The notes under the pieces are model-generated. The model searched no databases. It was not told the origin of the DNA and saw nothing but the letters and a program-made list of their open reading frames with translations. The translations under genes were made by a program, and so were the position numbers. DNA of 64,000 nucleotides, taken from assembly GCF_014290175.1 (NCBI RefSeq), contig NZ_JACOOR010000002.1, positions 372,001 through 436,000 of the forward strand, in the 5' to 3' direction. Positions 53,739 through 61,577 of this stretch are shown here, one piece after another. Every line of letters begins with the position of its first letter. Position 1 is the stretch's first letter. This DNA is from Anaerosacchariphilus hominis. Its GTDB lineage: Bacteria > Bacillota > Clostridia > Lachnospirales > Lachnospiraceae.

Positions 53739-55363
53739 CGTTTACCTATCCGGGCCAGGAGAAGCCCGCTCTTACGGATCTGAGCTTTTCACTGGAGCAG
53801 GGGGAATTTCTGGTGGTCTGCGGGAAATCGGGCTGCGGAAAGTCTACCTTGCTCCGACATTTTAAAACGGCCATGTCGCCCTACGGGGAGCGGAAAGGGC
53901 ATATTTTACTGGAAGGCCGGGAGCTGGATACGGTTTCGGTGCGGGAGCAGGGGGCGCGTATCGGTTATGTGCTCCAGAGTCCCGACAATCAGCTTGTGAC
54001 GGATAAGGTCTGGCATGAGCTGGCGTTTGGTCTGGAAAATCTGGGCTATGAGACCGGTACCATCCGACTGCGGGTAGCAGAGATGGCCAGCTTTTTCGGG
54101 ATCCAGACCTGGTTTGAAAAAAATGTGGAGGAGCTGTCGGGCGGTCAGAAGCAGCTTTTAAATCTGGCGGCGGTGATGGCCATGCAGCCGGATCTGCTGG
54201 TGCTGGACGAGCCTACCTCCCAGCTGGATCCGCTGGCGGCGGGGGATTTTCTGGCAACCTTGCGAAAGATTAACGCGGAGCTTGGCACGACGATTCTCAT
54301 CATCGAGCATCGGCTGGAGGAGGTGCTGGCTTACGCGGATCGGGTGATGGTCATGGAAAATGGCCGGATACTGGCATTGGACGAGCCAGCGAAGCTGCCT
54401 GCCCGGACTCGGGACAACGATATGTTCCGGGCCATGCCGGTTCCCATGCGGATCTTTGAGGCGCTTTCCGGGGAGGGGTTTAGCCCTGTGACGGTCCGGG
54501 AGGGCCGGGAGTGGCTGGAAGGATGGATGAAGAACCGGGAGGCTGCCGGGAGCAGCGGTGAGGAAACCCGGCAGGACGGCGGATACCGGGAGGCCGCCTC
54601 TGAGGTGGTCATTGAGGCCCGGGACGTGTGGTTCCGGTATGAGAAGAAGCTGCCGGACGTGGTGCGGGATTTGAACCTGACTGTCCGAAAAGGGGAACTG
54701 TACTGCCTGCTGGGTGGCAACGGAACCGGCAAGAGTACCACCTTAAGCCTTCTTGGACGGATCCGGAAGCCCTACCGGGGCAAGCTGTACCTGAAGGGAA
54801 AGGAGCTTGGAAAGTACCGGGAAAGTGAACTGTATGGCGCGGTGCTGGGAATCTTGCCCCAGAATCCTCAGTGCCTGTTTGTGAAGGATACAGTGGAAAA
54901 GGATCTGCGGGAAATGAGTAAGGACGAGGAGCGGCTGCGGGATGTGATTGCGAAGACGGAGATCGGCCATTTGATGAACAGCCACCCTTATGATTTGTCC
55001 GGCGGGGAACAGCAGCGGGCGGCGCTGGCTAAGGTATTGCTTTTAAATCCGGAGATCATTTTGTTGGACGAGCCTACCAAGGGACTGGATGGCTTCTATA
55101 AGCAGAAGCTGGCGGAGATCCTGAAGGGATTGACGAAAGAGGGCAGGACGATTCTGATGGTATCCCACGATATTGAGTTCTGTGCGGAATACGGGGATAC
55201 CTGCGCGCTGTTTTTCCACGGGGGCGTAGTGACTAGCGCTCCGGCAAGACAGTTTTTTGCAGGCAACAGCTTTTATACGACAGCGGCCAACCGGATGGCC
55301 CGCAAGTGGTATCCGGACGCAGTGACGGCAAAGGATGTGATAGAACGATGCAGAGAAAGCTAG
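53711..55363 (+). CDS. fused double ATPase of ECF transporter (EcfA-EcfA')
   Basis: A 550-residue protein with two ABC ATPase domains. Domain 1: Walker A GKSGCGKSTLL (about 37), Q-loop VLQSPDNQLV, signature LSGGQKQLLNLAAVMA, Walker B LLVLDEPTSQLDP. Domain 2 (from about 295): GGNGTGKSTTLSLLG, LPQNPQC, LSGGEQQRAALAKVLL and IILLDEPTKGLDG. Both sites look intact. Most ECF systems encode the two ATPases separately; here they are fused. Overlaps ecfT by 28 nt and the S-component gene by 16 nt. Confidence 0.92.
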   Translation: MALFEIRNLTFTYPGQEKPALTDLSFSLEQGEFLVVCGKSGCGKSTLLRHFKTAMSPYGERKGHILLEGRELDTVSVREQGARIGYVLQSPDNQLVTDKVWHELAFGLENLGYETGTIRLRVAEMASFFGIQTWFEKNVEELSGGQKQLLNLAAVMAMQPDLLVLDEPTSQLDPLAAGDFLATLRKINAELGTTILIIEHRLEEVLAYADRVMVMENGRILALDEPAKLPARTRDNDMFRAMPVPMRIFEALSGEGFSPVTVREGREWLEGWMKNREAAGSSGEETRQDGGYREAASEVVIEARDVWFRYEKKLPDVVRDLNLTVRKGELYCLLGGNGTGKSTTLSLLGRIRKPYRGKLYLKGKELGKYRESELYGAVLGILPQNPQCLFVKDTVEKDLREMSKDEERLRDVIAKTEIGHLMNSHPYDLSGGEQQRAALAKVLLLNPEIILLDEPTKGLDGFYKQKLAEILKGLTKEGRTILMVSHDIEFCAEYGDTCALFFHGGVVTSAPARQFFAGNSFYTTAANRMARKWYPDAVTAKDVIERCRES

Positions 55364-56676
55364 AACGGCTGGAAGCGGCCGATCAGGGACAGGCTCGGGG
55401 CATGGACACCCAGGCCAGAATACCGGCGATGGCGATGGCGGCGGAACTGATTTCCATGGTCTGCTTCCGCTGGGTGTCGGTGCCGGAACTGAAGTACAGC
55501 CTTTATGCCGGGGCAGGGAAGCTGTGGAAGCTGGAGGAGACGGCGGCAGGAATCGCATGGGCCTATGACGTGCCGGAGAGCATGACCCGGGCCGCGGATC
55601 AGGCGGCGGGCTTCCTCAGGCTTGGTATGGTAGTGAGCATCGTGCTGGGACTTTTGTTTATCTTTCTGTCCTTTCGAGTGAAGCTTCGTGCGGCAGGTCT
55701 GGGAAGAATGGCATTTCTATGGAACGCCGGGATGACCGGGGCTGTGCTGTGGTGGGCTACGGACACGAACAGCGCCTTGAATCTTCTGGAAGGCAGGGAG
55801 AATAATTTTCTGAATCTGAGCCTCTATAGCCATGTGCAGCTGACTGCGGTAGCCTATCTGCAGATTCTGATAGCGCTGCTTCTGCTTCCATTTTTAAAGA
55901 GGCTTCTGGATACCCGGAAGGAGTATGCGGCGGAGTTTTATCAGACCCGGACGGAGACAGAGGATAAGGGAATCGGGAAGCGGACGGTGCTGGCTTTTGT
56001 GCTGATTCTGACGGCTATCCCGGCGGTGATTTTGTTCGGGATCTTTTTCCTGAATGACCGAAGCTATTATTTCATTTCCCTGTGCCTGATTATCCTGTCC
56101 ATGCTGCCCTTCTTTCTGGTTTTTGAGAACCGGCGTCCACAGGCCAGAGAGGTGGTTGTGATCGCAGTAATGGCGGCGCTGGCCGTGGCGGGGCGCGCGG
56201 CGTTCTTTATGCTGCCCCAGTTCAAGCCGGTGGCGGCCATCGTGATTATCGCAGGCGTGGGCATGGGCGCAGAGGCCGGATTTCTGACCGGAGCCCTGGC
56301 GGGCTTTGTGTCGAATTTTTTCTTCGGGCAGGGGCCGTGGACGCCCTGGCAGATGTTCGCTTTTGGAATCGTGGGATTCCTGGGCGGCCTGATTTTCCGG
56401 AGAAAACGGGGCAGATGGAAGCATTTCCGCCTGTGGCTCTGTATCTACGGAGGTCTGTCAGTGCTGATGATCTACGGATTTCTGCTGGATACAGCGTCCG
56501 TGTTCATGGGAATGGGCAGTATCAATAAGGCGGCGTTTCTGGCTATGTACGCAAGCGGCCTTCCTATGAATGTGATACATGGAGCAGCCACAGTGTTTTT
56601 TCTGGCTGTACTGGGTGAGCCCATGCTTTGCAAGCTTGAGCGTATCCGAAAAAAATATGGGATACTGGAGCCTTAG
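55348..56676 (+). CDS. ECF transporter S component with N-terminal extension, probable cobalamin type
   Basis: A 442-residue membrane protein. The C-terminal 200 residues look like a CbrT-type substrate-binding S component: EVVVIAVMAALAVAGRAAFF, split here at about 262-281, then GVGMGAEAGFLTGALAGFV and GQGPWTPWQMFAFGIVGFLGG. The N-terminal 245 residues are extra: a helix near 28-46, an outside loop of about 45 residues (ELKYSLYAGAGKLWKLEE), and three or four more helices. Ordinary S components are about 180-230 residues. The extension might dock surface lipoproteins. ATG 55348 overlaps the ATPase gene; an in-frame start at 55306 would be deeper inside it. Confidence 0.8.
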   Translation: MQRKLERLEAADQGQARGMDTQARIPAMAMAAELISMVCFRWVSVPELKYSLYAGAGKLWKLEETAAGIAWAYDVPESMTRAADQAAGFLRLGMVVSIVLGLLFIFLSFRVKLRAAGLGRMAFLWNAGMTGAVLWWATDTNSALNLLEGRENNFLNLSLYSHVQLTAVAYLQILIALLLLPFLKRLLDTRKEYAAEFYQTRTETEDKGIGKRTVLAFVLILTAIPAVILFGIFFLNDRSYYFISLCLIILSMLPFFLVFENRRPQAREVVVIAVMAALAVAGRAAFFMLPQFKPVAAIVIIAGVGMGAEAGFLTGALAGFVSNFFFGQGPWTPWQMFAFGIVGFLGGLIFRRKRGRWKHFRLWLCIYGGLSVLMIYGFLLDTASVFMGMGSINKAAFLAMYASGLPMNVIHGAATVFFLAVLGEPMLCKLERIRKKYGILEP

Positions 56677-56708
56677 AGCGACCGTATTCTGGAGGGAGTC
56701 ACTGATTG

Positions 56709-57572
56709 ATGAGTGATTATGGAACTACAAAACAGGAACAGCAGTCGGTCTGGAAGGTACTGACCCGGAAAAGCGCGGCCAGCTACATGAAAGAGGAAAC
56801 GGTGAAGGTTCCGGTACATTATAGAAAGATTGGCGTGGAGGCCTTTAAAAGCAATATCAAGATGGAAACACTGATGCTTCCAAACGGGATGTTGGAAATC
56901 GGTGCGGATGCTTTTCGCCATAGCAAGCTGTTGAGGGAAGCGGCGCTGCCACACAGTATCTGGCGGATTGGAAGCGGATGCTTTGCAGAATGTCCGGCTC
57001 TTAGGGTGGCGTATATCCCAAACAGTCTGGAGTGTATCTCGGAGGATTTATTTAAGGAAGACCGGCGGCTCCAGAAGGTATTATTTACAAAAGATAACCG
57101 GACGGAGCGGATCAAAAAGAATGCCTTTTACGAATGTATTTCATTGGAGCGGATTCTGCTGCCGTCCAAGCTTACCTATATCGACGACCGGGCGTTCTAC
57201 CGCTGTAAGGCACTGAAGAAGGTGCGGTTTCCGGAAGGACTGAAGCGTATCGGGAAGGACGCTTTCTATTTCTGTGGTATCGAGGAACTGGAACTTCCGG
57301 AATCCCTGGAGGTATTGGAAGAACGGGCGTTTTTCAAGTGTATGTACCTGACAGAAGTGCGCCTGCCAACCCATATCCGGCGTATCGAGAAATGGGTATT
57401 TCACGGCTGCAGCCGCCTTCAGGTGTTGGAGATCCGGCATGACCCGGAATATATCGGGGAGTGGATCATCAATAAGGCGGCGCGGATACGGTGCTACCGG
57501 GGGTCAAAGGTAGACGCCTATTGCCAGGAATCAGGTTTTACAACGGAGTATATCGAAGATGGAGAAAAATGA
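56709..57572 (+). CDS. BspA-type leucine-rich-repeat protein 1
   Basis: A 287-residue protein made of LRR_5-type repeats (pattern I-AF--C--L--V-LP--L--I): IGVEAFKSNIKMETLMLP, IGSGCFAECPALRVAYIP, IDDRAFYRCKALKKVRFP, LEERAFFKCMYLTEVRLP. No signal peptide, so it is predicted cytoplasmic, unlike most BspA surface proteins. The last 60 residues (EIRHDPEYIGEWI, IRCYRGSKVDAYCQ) are shared with the next protein. It lies 32 nt after the S-component gene and may be cotranscribed with the importer. Function unknown. Confidence 0.8.
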   Translation: MSDYGTTKQEQQSVWKVLTRKSAASYMKEETVKVPVHYRKIGVEAFKSNIKMETLMLPNGMLEIGADAFRHSKLLREAALPHSIWRIGSGCFAECPALRVAYIPNSLECISEDLFKEDRRLQKVLFTKDNRTERIKKNAFYECISLERILLPSKLTYIDDRAFYRCKALKKVRFPEGLKRIGKDAFYFCGIEELELPESLEVLEERAFFKCMYLTEVRLPTHIRRIEKWVFHGCSRLQVLEIRHDPEYIGEWIINKAARIRCYRGSKVDAYCQESGFTTEYIEDGEK

Positions 57573-58422
57573 CAGAGAAAACATGGATGTGGAAAAGAGA
57601 GAGAACCGGGCTGTGACGGAAAGCCTGACAAGAATAAAAGGGGAAGCCTTTTGTGAACGCACGGTTCTTTGTATTCCGAGGCATTTTACAAGGATAGGTG
57701 AGGAGGCTTTCCGGGAAAATCAGAGGATCGAACGGTTAGAGGTACCGAAGATCGTGACCTGTATCGGGGAGCGTGCATTTTATGGCTGCAGTGCATTAAA
57801 ACGGGTATCTCTGCCGGGAACCCTGGAAAAGCTGGGAAAGGGCTGCTTTGCAGAATGTCCAACGCTTCAGGAGGTCTATATCCCTTCCAGCCTCAGAAGA
57901 CTGCCGGAAGCGGTGTTCCAAAGCGATGTGGAACTGAAAAACATTCATTTTATAAAGGAAAGCCAACTGATTTTTATAGATGCGAATGCGTTTCAGGGAT
58001 GCAAGAAGCTGGAACACATAGAAATCCCTGATAGTATCCGGAAGATAGGAGACTGGGCTTTCTGCAAATGTAAGAAGCTTCAGGAGTTCCGCTTCCCGAA
58101 GGAACTGGTAACGATTGGGAAAAAAGCTTTTTCCGGATGCAATATCCGGAAACTCCATCTGCCGGATAAGCTCTGCTATATAGGAGAGGATGCTTTCAGC
58201 AAGAATCACTATCTCAGGGAAGTGGTACTGCCGGAAAGCGTGAAAAGCATTGAAAACGGGGCTTTCCGCAGCTGCATCCGCCTTCAGGCAGTAGAAATCC
58301 GGCATGATCCGGAAGTGCTCGGAGAGCGGATTGTAAATGGGAATACGGCAATCCGATGCTATCCGGGGTCAAAGGTAGAGGAATACTGTAAGGCAGCCGG
58401 GATCCGGGTGGAGTATCTGTAA
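57559..58422 (+). CDS. BspA-type leucine-rich-repeat protein 2
   Basis: A 287-residue paralogue of the preceding gene, overlapping it by 14 nt: repeats IGEEAFRENQRIERLEVP, IGERAFYGCSALKRVSLP, LGKGCFAECPTLQEVYIP and IGEDAFSKNHYLREVVLP, and the same C-terminal block (EIRHDPEVLGERIVN, IRCYPGSKVEEYCK). Tandem duplication is evident. No export signal. It ends the run of plus-strand genes, with a hairpin just after it. Function unknown; a scaffold or regulatory protein for the uptake locus is possible. Confidence 0.8.
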   Translation: MEKNDRENMDVEKRENRAVTESLTRIKGEAFCERTVLCIPRHFTRIGEEAFRENQRIERLEVPKIVTCIGERAFYGCSALKRVSLPGTLEKLGKGCFAECPTLQEVYIPSSLRRLPEAVFQSDVELKNIHFIKESQLIFIDANAFQGCKKLEHIEIPDSIRKIGDWAFCKCKKLQEFRFPKELVTIGKKAFSGCNIRKLHLPDKLCYIGEDAFSKNHYLREVVLPESVKSIENGAFRSCIRLQAVEIRHDPEVLGERIVNGNTAIRCYPGSKVEEYCKAAGIRVEYL

Positions 58423-58430
58423 GGAAAATG

Positions 58431-58465
58431 AGCCCCGTGTACGGCAGTGAAATGTACACGGGGCT
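58431..58465 (+). terminator. hairpin ending the cobalamin-locus gene run
   Basis: AGCCCCGTGTAC (58431-58442) pairs exactly with GTACACGGGGCT (58454-58465). The T tract is short (TG after the stem), so termination may be partial. Confidence 0.7.
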
Positions 58466-58500
58466 TGAACAATGATGTAAGATATTACAGTGCTATTTTA

Positions 58501-58905
58501 TTACAGCTCTGTAAGAAAATCAGATGCAGTCATAATTTTAGGAGTATGAAGCCCTGATTCAAGAAAATCTTTATCTCCGGTAAGAAGAACATCTGCGTTA
58601 GCGTGAATAGCAGCACGAAGAATAGGGCGATCCTTGACATCGCGAATTTTATTCTCTGCATGGTATTCCTCTATAGGAGTAGGAACAAGTTCCAAGGTCA
58701 TTAAAGCGATGGAAAGAAATTGTTCTAACGCTGCTATACGATTTGGAAATTTACGATTAAAAATACGCCGTAATTCGTCGATATTCTGTTCACATATAAG
58801 ACCATGGTTAGGAAAAGTAACTGCTTTTAAGTAAGCCTGGTAAGGTGTGCCATTGCTATTTAAAGCTGCTGATATGAGAATGTTACTGTCAATCAGAACT
58901 TTCAT
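58501..58905 (-). CDS. PIN-domain toxin (VapC-like)
   Basis: A 134-residue PIN-family ribonuclease. MKVLIDSNILISAALN carries the first acidic active-site residue (Asp6); ENKIRDVKDRPILRAAI and DVLLTGDKDFLES carry the later acidic residues. It belongs to the group annotated as putative toxin component, PIN family. The start overlaps the stop of the antitoxin gene at 58905, the usual antitoxin-then-toxin order. It would cleave RNA when released. Confidence 0.87.
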   Translation of the reverse strand: MKVLIDSNILISAALNSNGTPYQAYLKAVTFPNHGLICEQNIDELRRIFNRKFPNRIAALEQFLSIALMTLELVPTPIEEYHAENKIRDVKDRPILRAAIHANADVLLTGDKDFLESGLHTPKIMTASDFLTEL

Positions 58906-59177
58906 TATGCCTCACTTTCTGCACGGATTTCTTTCACTAAATCCATAACTGCATCATCTGATGTAAGGCCGGAAGCCTCAGCCTCACCGACCATCTTAGA
59001 CTGGAGTATCTGCATGGCATATACAGCAGAGTTAATAAGTCGGACATTACCATTTTCTACAACAAAGGTAACGCGATCCCCATTGGAAATTCCAAGAATT
59101 TCACGGACGTCCTTTGGAATTGTGATTTGTCCCTTTGCCATAACTTTTGCATTGTCGATAAAAGTGTTTGAAGTCAT
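58905..59177 (-). CDS. AbrB/SpoVT-type antitoxin
   Basis: A 90-residue protein with a swapped-hairpin AbrB domain in the first 50 residues: AKVMAKGQITIPKDVREIL then LGISNGDRVTFVVENGNVRL. The C-terminal 40 residues should bind the PIN toxin encoded next. RBS CAGGAGG precedes the ATG. A palindrome just upstream is a likely operator for autoregulation. Confidence 0.87.
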   Translation of the reverse strand: MTSNTFIDNAKVMAKGQITIPKDVREILGISNGDRVTFVVENGNVRLINSAVYAMQILQSKMVGEAEASGLTSDDAVMDLVKEIRAESEA

Positions 59178-59202
59178 AATGTCACCTCCTGAAAAACATG
59201 AA

Positions 59203-59222
59203 AAGTAGGGAAATTCCTACTT
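59203..59222 (-). promoter_or_regulatory. candidate operator of AbrB-PIN module
   Basis: AAGTAGG (59203-59209) and CCTACTT (59216-59222) form a palindrome with a 6-nt centre, 26-45 nt upstream of the antitoxin start and next to a TATACT-like -10 on the minus strand. Confidence 0.55.
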
Positions 59223-59338
59223 ATAGTATATACATTTTTCAGAATAATATCAACATGTAAAAGAAAAAATGATTTATCAGATGTGCTATACTAGTACGAA
59301 ATACTGGGTATCGAATATATATTGAGGAAAAATAGACG

Positions 59339-60256
59339 ATGAAATTTCAGATGAATTTTACGACCTCCTATGATGATGTAATTCGTTTTACATCGGCGGA
59401 GGACTTGCATAGATTTTATACAGAACATGGTTGCGACGGGCTGGAGCTTATGCCGCTTCCTTATTCTACGGCGGAAGCTCCGGATATCTATCTGTCATCG
59501 AAAAAGTGTCCGCTGATCGTGCCGGGGATGGTGACGGGGATTCACTGCTGCTGTATCGGGGACTGGGTAAATCAGGACAGGAAAGAGCTGATTCGGCACT
59601 ACCGGAAGGATCTGGATTATGCCATGCGTGTAGGTGCGGAGTATGTGGTCTTTCATGTGGCACAGGTGGATGACGAGGAAGGCTTTACTTATGAGAGAAA
59701 GCATACAGACCGGGAAGTGGTGGACGCAGCGGCTGCTTTTATCAATGAGCTTTTGGACGGTCAGGAGTATTCCTTCTGGTTCCTGATGGAAAATCTCTGG
59801 TGGCCGGGCCTGACCTTTTTGGAGCCGGAGGACACCCGGGCATTGATTAGCCAGGTGCATTATGGGAAAAAGGGCTTTATGCTGGATACCGGGCATTATC
59901 TACACACGGATCTGGAACTTAGAACCCAGGAGGAAGCGGTGGCGGCCCTGCATCGGATGTTGGCTCGGCAGAAGGATATGATTCCCTATATCAAGGGGTT
60001 ACATCTCCAGCAGTCCCTGACAGGAGACTATGTGAAAGAGTGGCTTCAGACGCCTCATGAGCTTCCAGAGGATCCGACAGAGCGCTTCTGTAAGGTTTAC
60101 GAGCACATTTTCCGGATCGATAAGCATGAGCCCTTTACGGCGGCAGGCGTAAAAGGGCTGGTAGAGCGGATTGCGCCGATGTATGTGACTTATGAGTATA
60201 TCACAAGGAGCCGGGAGGAGCTGGCGGAGTATCTGGAGAGGGGAAGAATTGAATAG
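59339..60256 (+). CDS. sugar phosphate isomerase/epimerase-like TIM-barrel protein
   Basis: A 305-residue protein of the xylose-isomerase-like TIM-barrel superfamily (AP endonuclease 2 fold). Supporting segments: HGCDGLELMPLP, PGMVTGIHCCC, GAEYVVFHVAQVDDEEG, EYSFWFLMENLWWPGLTF with a metal-ligand Glu, GFMLDTGHYLHTDLEL with the Asp-x-x-His pair, and YIKGLHLQQSLTGDY. The metal ligands seem present, so it is probably an active metal-dependent isomerase, epimerase or lyase. The substrate is unknown. It has its own upstream region between the two toxin-antitoxin modules. Confidence 0.75.
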   Translation: MKFQMNFTTSYDDVIRFTSAEDLHRFYTEHGCDGLELMPLPYSTAEAPDIYLSSKKCPLIVPGMVTGIHCCCIGDWVNQDRKELIRHYRKDLDYAMRVGAEYVVFHVAQVDDEEGFTYERKHTDREVVDAAAAFINELLDGQEYSFWFLMENLWWPGLTFLEPEDTRALISQVHYGKKGFMLDTGHYLHTDLELRTQEEAVAALHRMLARQKDMIPYIKGLHLQQSLTGDYVKEWLQTPHELPEDPTERFCKVYEHIFRIDKHEPFTAAGVKGLVERIAPMYVTYEYITRSREELAEYLERGRIE

Positions 60257-60313
60257 AAAAAATATAATCGGAAAGGATGGCATGGTGTATCCTTTCCGAT
60301 TATAGATAGAAAA

Positions 60314-60628
60314 TTATAAATATCGTTCTGTATCTCTTGGGCCATATAGGAATCTGCGGACTTCCATTACATTACCAATTACCACATAATATACGATATA
60401 GTTTCGCACGTAAATACGATAATATGGATAATTCCGTTTCTTTGTGGAGGGATACGGCTCATACGAGAGGGGATTATCCAGCCGCTTTAAAATGGCAGTT
60501 TCCACATCGTTAATCAAACGCAGAGCCGCATCTTCATTCTTTAAAACGTTGGTAATATAATTTACAACGCCGATTAGGTCCTGTTCAAATAGAGGAAGGT
60601 AGCGAAGCTGATAAGAGTTATTTTCCAT
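60314..60628 (-). CDS. RelE/ParE-family toxin
   Basis: A 104-residue toxin: YQLRYLPLFEQDLIGVVNYI at the N-terminus, the AALRLINDVETAILKRLDNP helix, and the C-terminal RNYIVYYVVIGNVMEVRRFLYG strands ending in DTERYL. This pattern fits ParE/RelE mRNA-interferase or gyrase-type toxins. The start at 60628 overlaps the antitoxin stop by 11 nt. Paired with the Phd-type antitoxin encoded just upstream. Confidence 0.87.
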   Translation of the reverse strand: MENNSYQLRYLPLFEQDLIGVVNYITNVLKNEDAALRLINDVETAILKRLDNPLSYEPYPSTKKRNYPYYRIYVRNYIVYYVVIGNVMEVRRFLYGPRDTERYL

Positions 60629-60878
60629 ATACTGCGCCCCTTGCATTACGGAAGACCGTTTCATGGGAAAGGCGTTCTTCTGTTATGGAAGCCTGATAAT
60701 CTGCTTCATCGAGCTTTGCTTCAATGTTGTCAGTTAAACTGGCGTACTGTTCAAGACTTAGAACCACCATGGCACCGTAGCCGTTTTTGGTCAGGTAAAC
60801 CGGGTTCCCGTCACTTACAAGGTTTTCAATTTCCGGGAACTTGTTTCGTAGGTCAGAGACAGGTCGAATCTGGATCAT
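60618..60878 (-). CDS. Phd/YefM-family antitoxin
   Basis: An 86-residue antitoxin with the YefM fold: IRPVSDLRNKFPEIENLV, NPVYLTKNGYGAMVVLSLEQY, then a helical toxin-binding C-terminus. RBS AAAGGAGTG. Upstream, ATTTTATCAAAAT and ATTATCAAAAT repeats around 60,915-60,940 may be its operator. Keeps the ParE-like toxin neutralised and represses the operon. Confidence 0.87.
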   Translation of the reverse strand: MIQIRPVSDLRNKFPEIENLVSDGNPVYLTKNGYGAMVVLSLEQYASLTDNIEAKLDEADYQASITEERLSHETVFRNARGAVYGK

Positions 60879-60984
60879 ATAAAAGCACTCCTTTCATGAC
60901 ATATATTTTATCTTAATTTTATCAAAATATTATCAAAATAGCAATCTGAAATGCAAGCATTTTGAAAAATACTTAAAATAGGGC

Positions 60985-61013
60985 TTGTAATTACGGGTAG
61001 TAGGAAGTATAAT
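60985..61013 (+). promoter_or_regulatory. promoter of right-end cassette
   Basis: TTGTAA (60985-60990), 17-nt spacer, TATAAT (61008-61013). A LexA-like box follows 11 nt later. Confidence 0.65.
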
Positions 61014-61023
61014 AAGAAAAAAA

Positions 61024-61037
61024 CGAACATACATTCG
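61024..61037 (+). promoter_or_regulatory. candidate LexA operator of right-end cassette
   Basis: CGAACATACATTCG shares the CGAAC-N4-ATTCG frame with the recA box at 13900-13913 and also follows its promoter at the start-site region. It suggests DNA-damage control of the island's regulatory cassette. Confidence 0.55.
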
Positions 61038-61088
61038 ATTTTCGAAAGGAGCGCGAAGAGAAAGACGGGTACAGATCAGCTTAAATTT

Positions 61089-61135
61089 ATCTGCCAGAGC
61101 ATAGAGAAAACTATGCGTCGGAACTTCTGGCAGAT
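61089..61135 (+). ncRNA. two-stem leader RNA structure
   Basis: ATCTGCCAGA (61089-61098) pairs with TCTGGCAGAT (61126-61135); nested inside, GCATAG (61099-61104) pairs with CTATGC (61111-61116), leaving a 9-nt bulge GTCGGAACT. It lies in the untranslated leader between the promoter and the Com-like gene. No known RNA family is recognised; it may be a regulatory leader. Confidence 0.45.
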
Positions 61136-61212
61136 ACCACTTGCAAAGGTGATTTCCCTTTCCTTGGCAGGTACAAAATGGATGGATTTTGTATAGTCGG
61201 GAGTGAATAAGA

Positions 61213-61407
61213 TTGACAGGAACAAAAGATAAAAGAAGCAGGATTGAGATTCGTTGTAGAAAATGCAATCAGCACATGTTTGACTATTTGGCAGGCAGTG
61301 TGGAACTGGAAATCAAGTGCTGTAGATGTAAGAGAGTCATGGCTTTGCGAGGTATGACAGAAGCGATGATTCGCAGTCAGGCAGTGGATGATGTCTGGAA
61401 GATTTAA
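61213..61407 (+). CDS. Com-like zinc-finger regulator
   Basis: A 64-residue protein with RCRKCNQHMFDYLAG and IKCCRCKRVMALRG, that is two Cys pairs spaced as in the Com translational activators of phage Mu and related elements. Start is TTG at 61213 with GGGAG nine bases upstream. Com proteins bind RNA or DNA through a zinc site; the structured leader just before it may be its own target. First gene of the right-end cassette. Confidence 0.65.
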   Translation: MTGTKDKRSRIEIRCRKCNQHMFDYLAGSVELEIKCCRCKRVMALRGMTEAMIRSQAVDDVWKI

Positions 61408-61577
61408 AGTAAGTGAATAGGGCCCACCTGATAAGGGCTATTGTCGGATGGAAAGACAATGAAGCACCAGAGACGCAGGGGACAACCGGTAGGAAAGGAC
61501 TGGGTGTTCTCTGCGTTTCATTTATTACAGAAAAAGATGAGTTTCTTCCAACCGGTTTTACCCGGAGAGGAGGAAGT

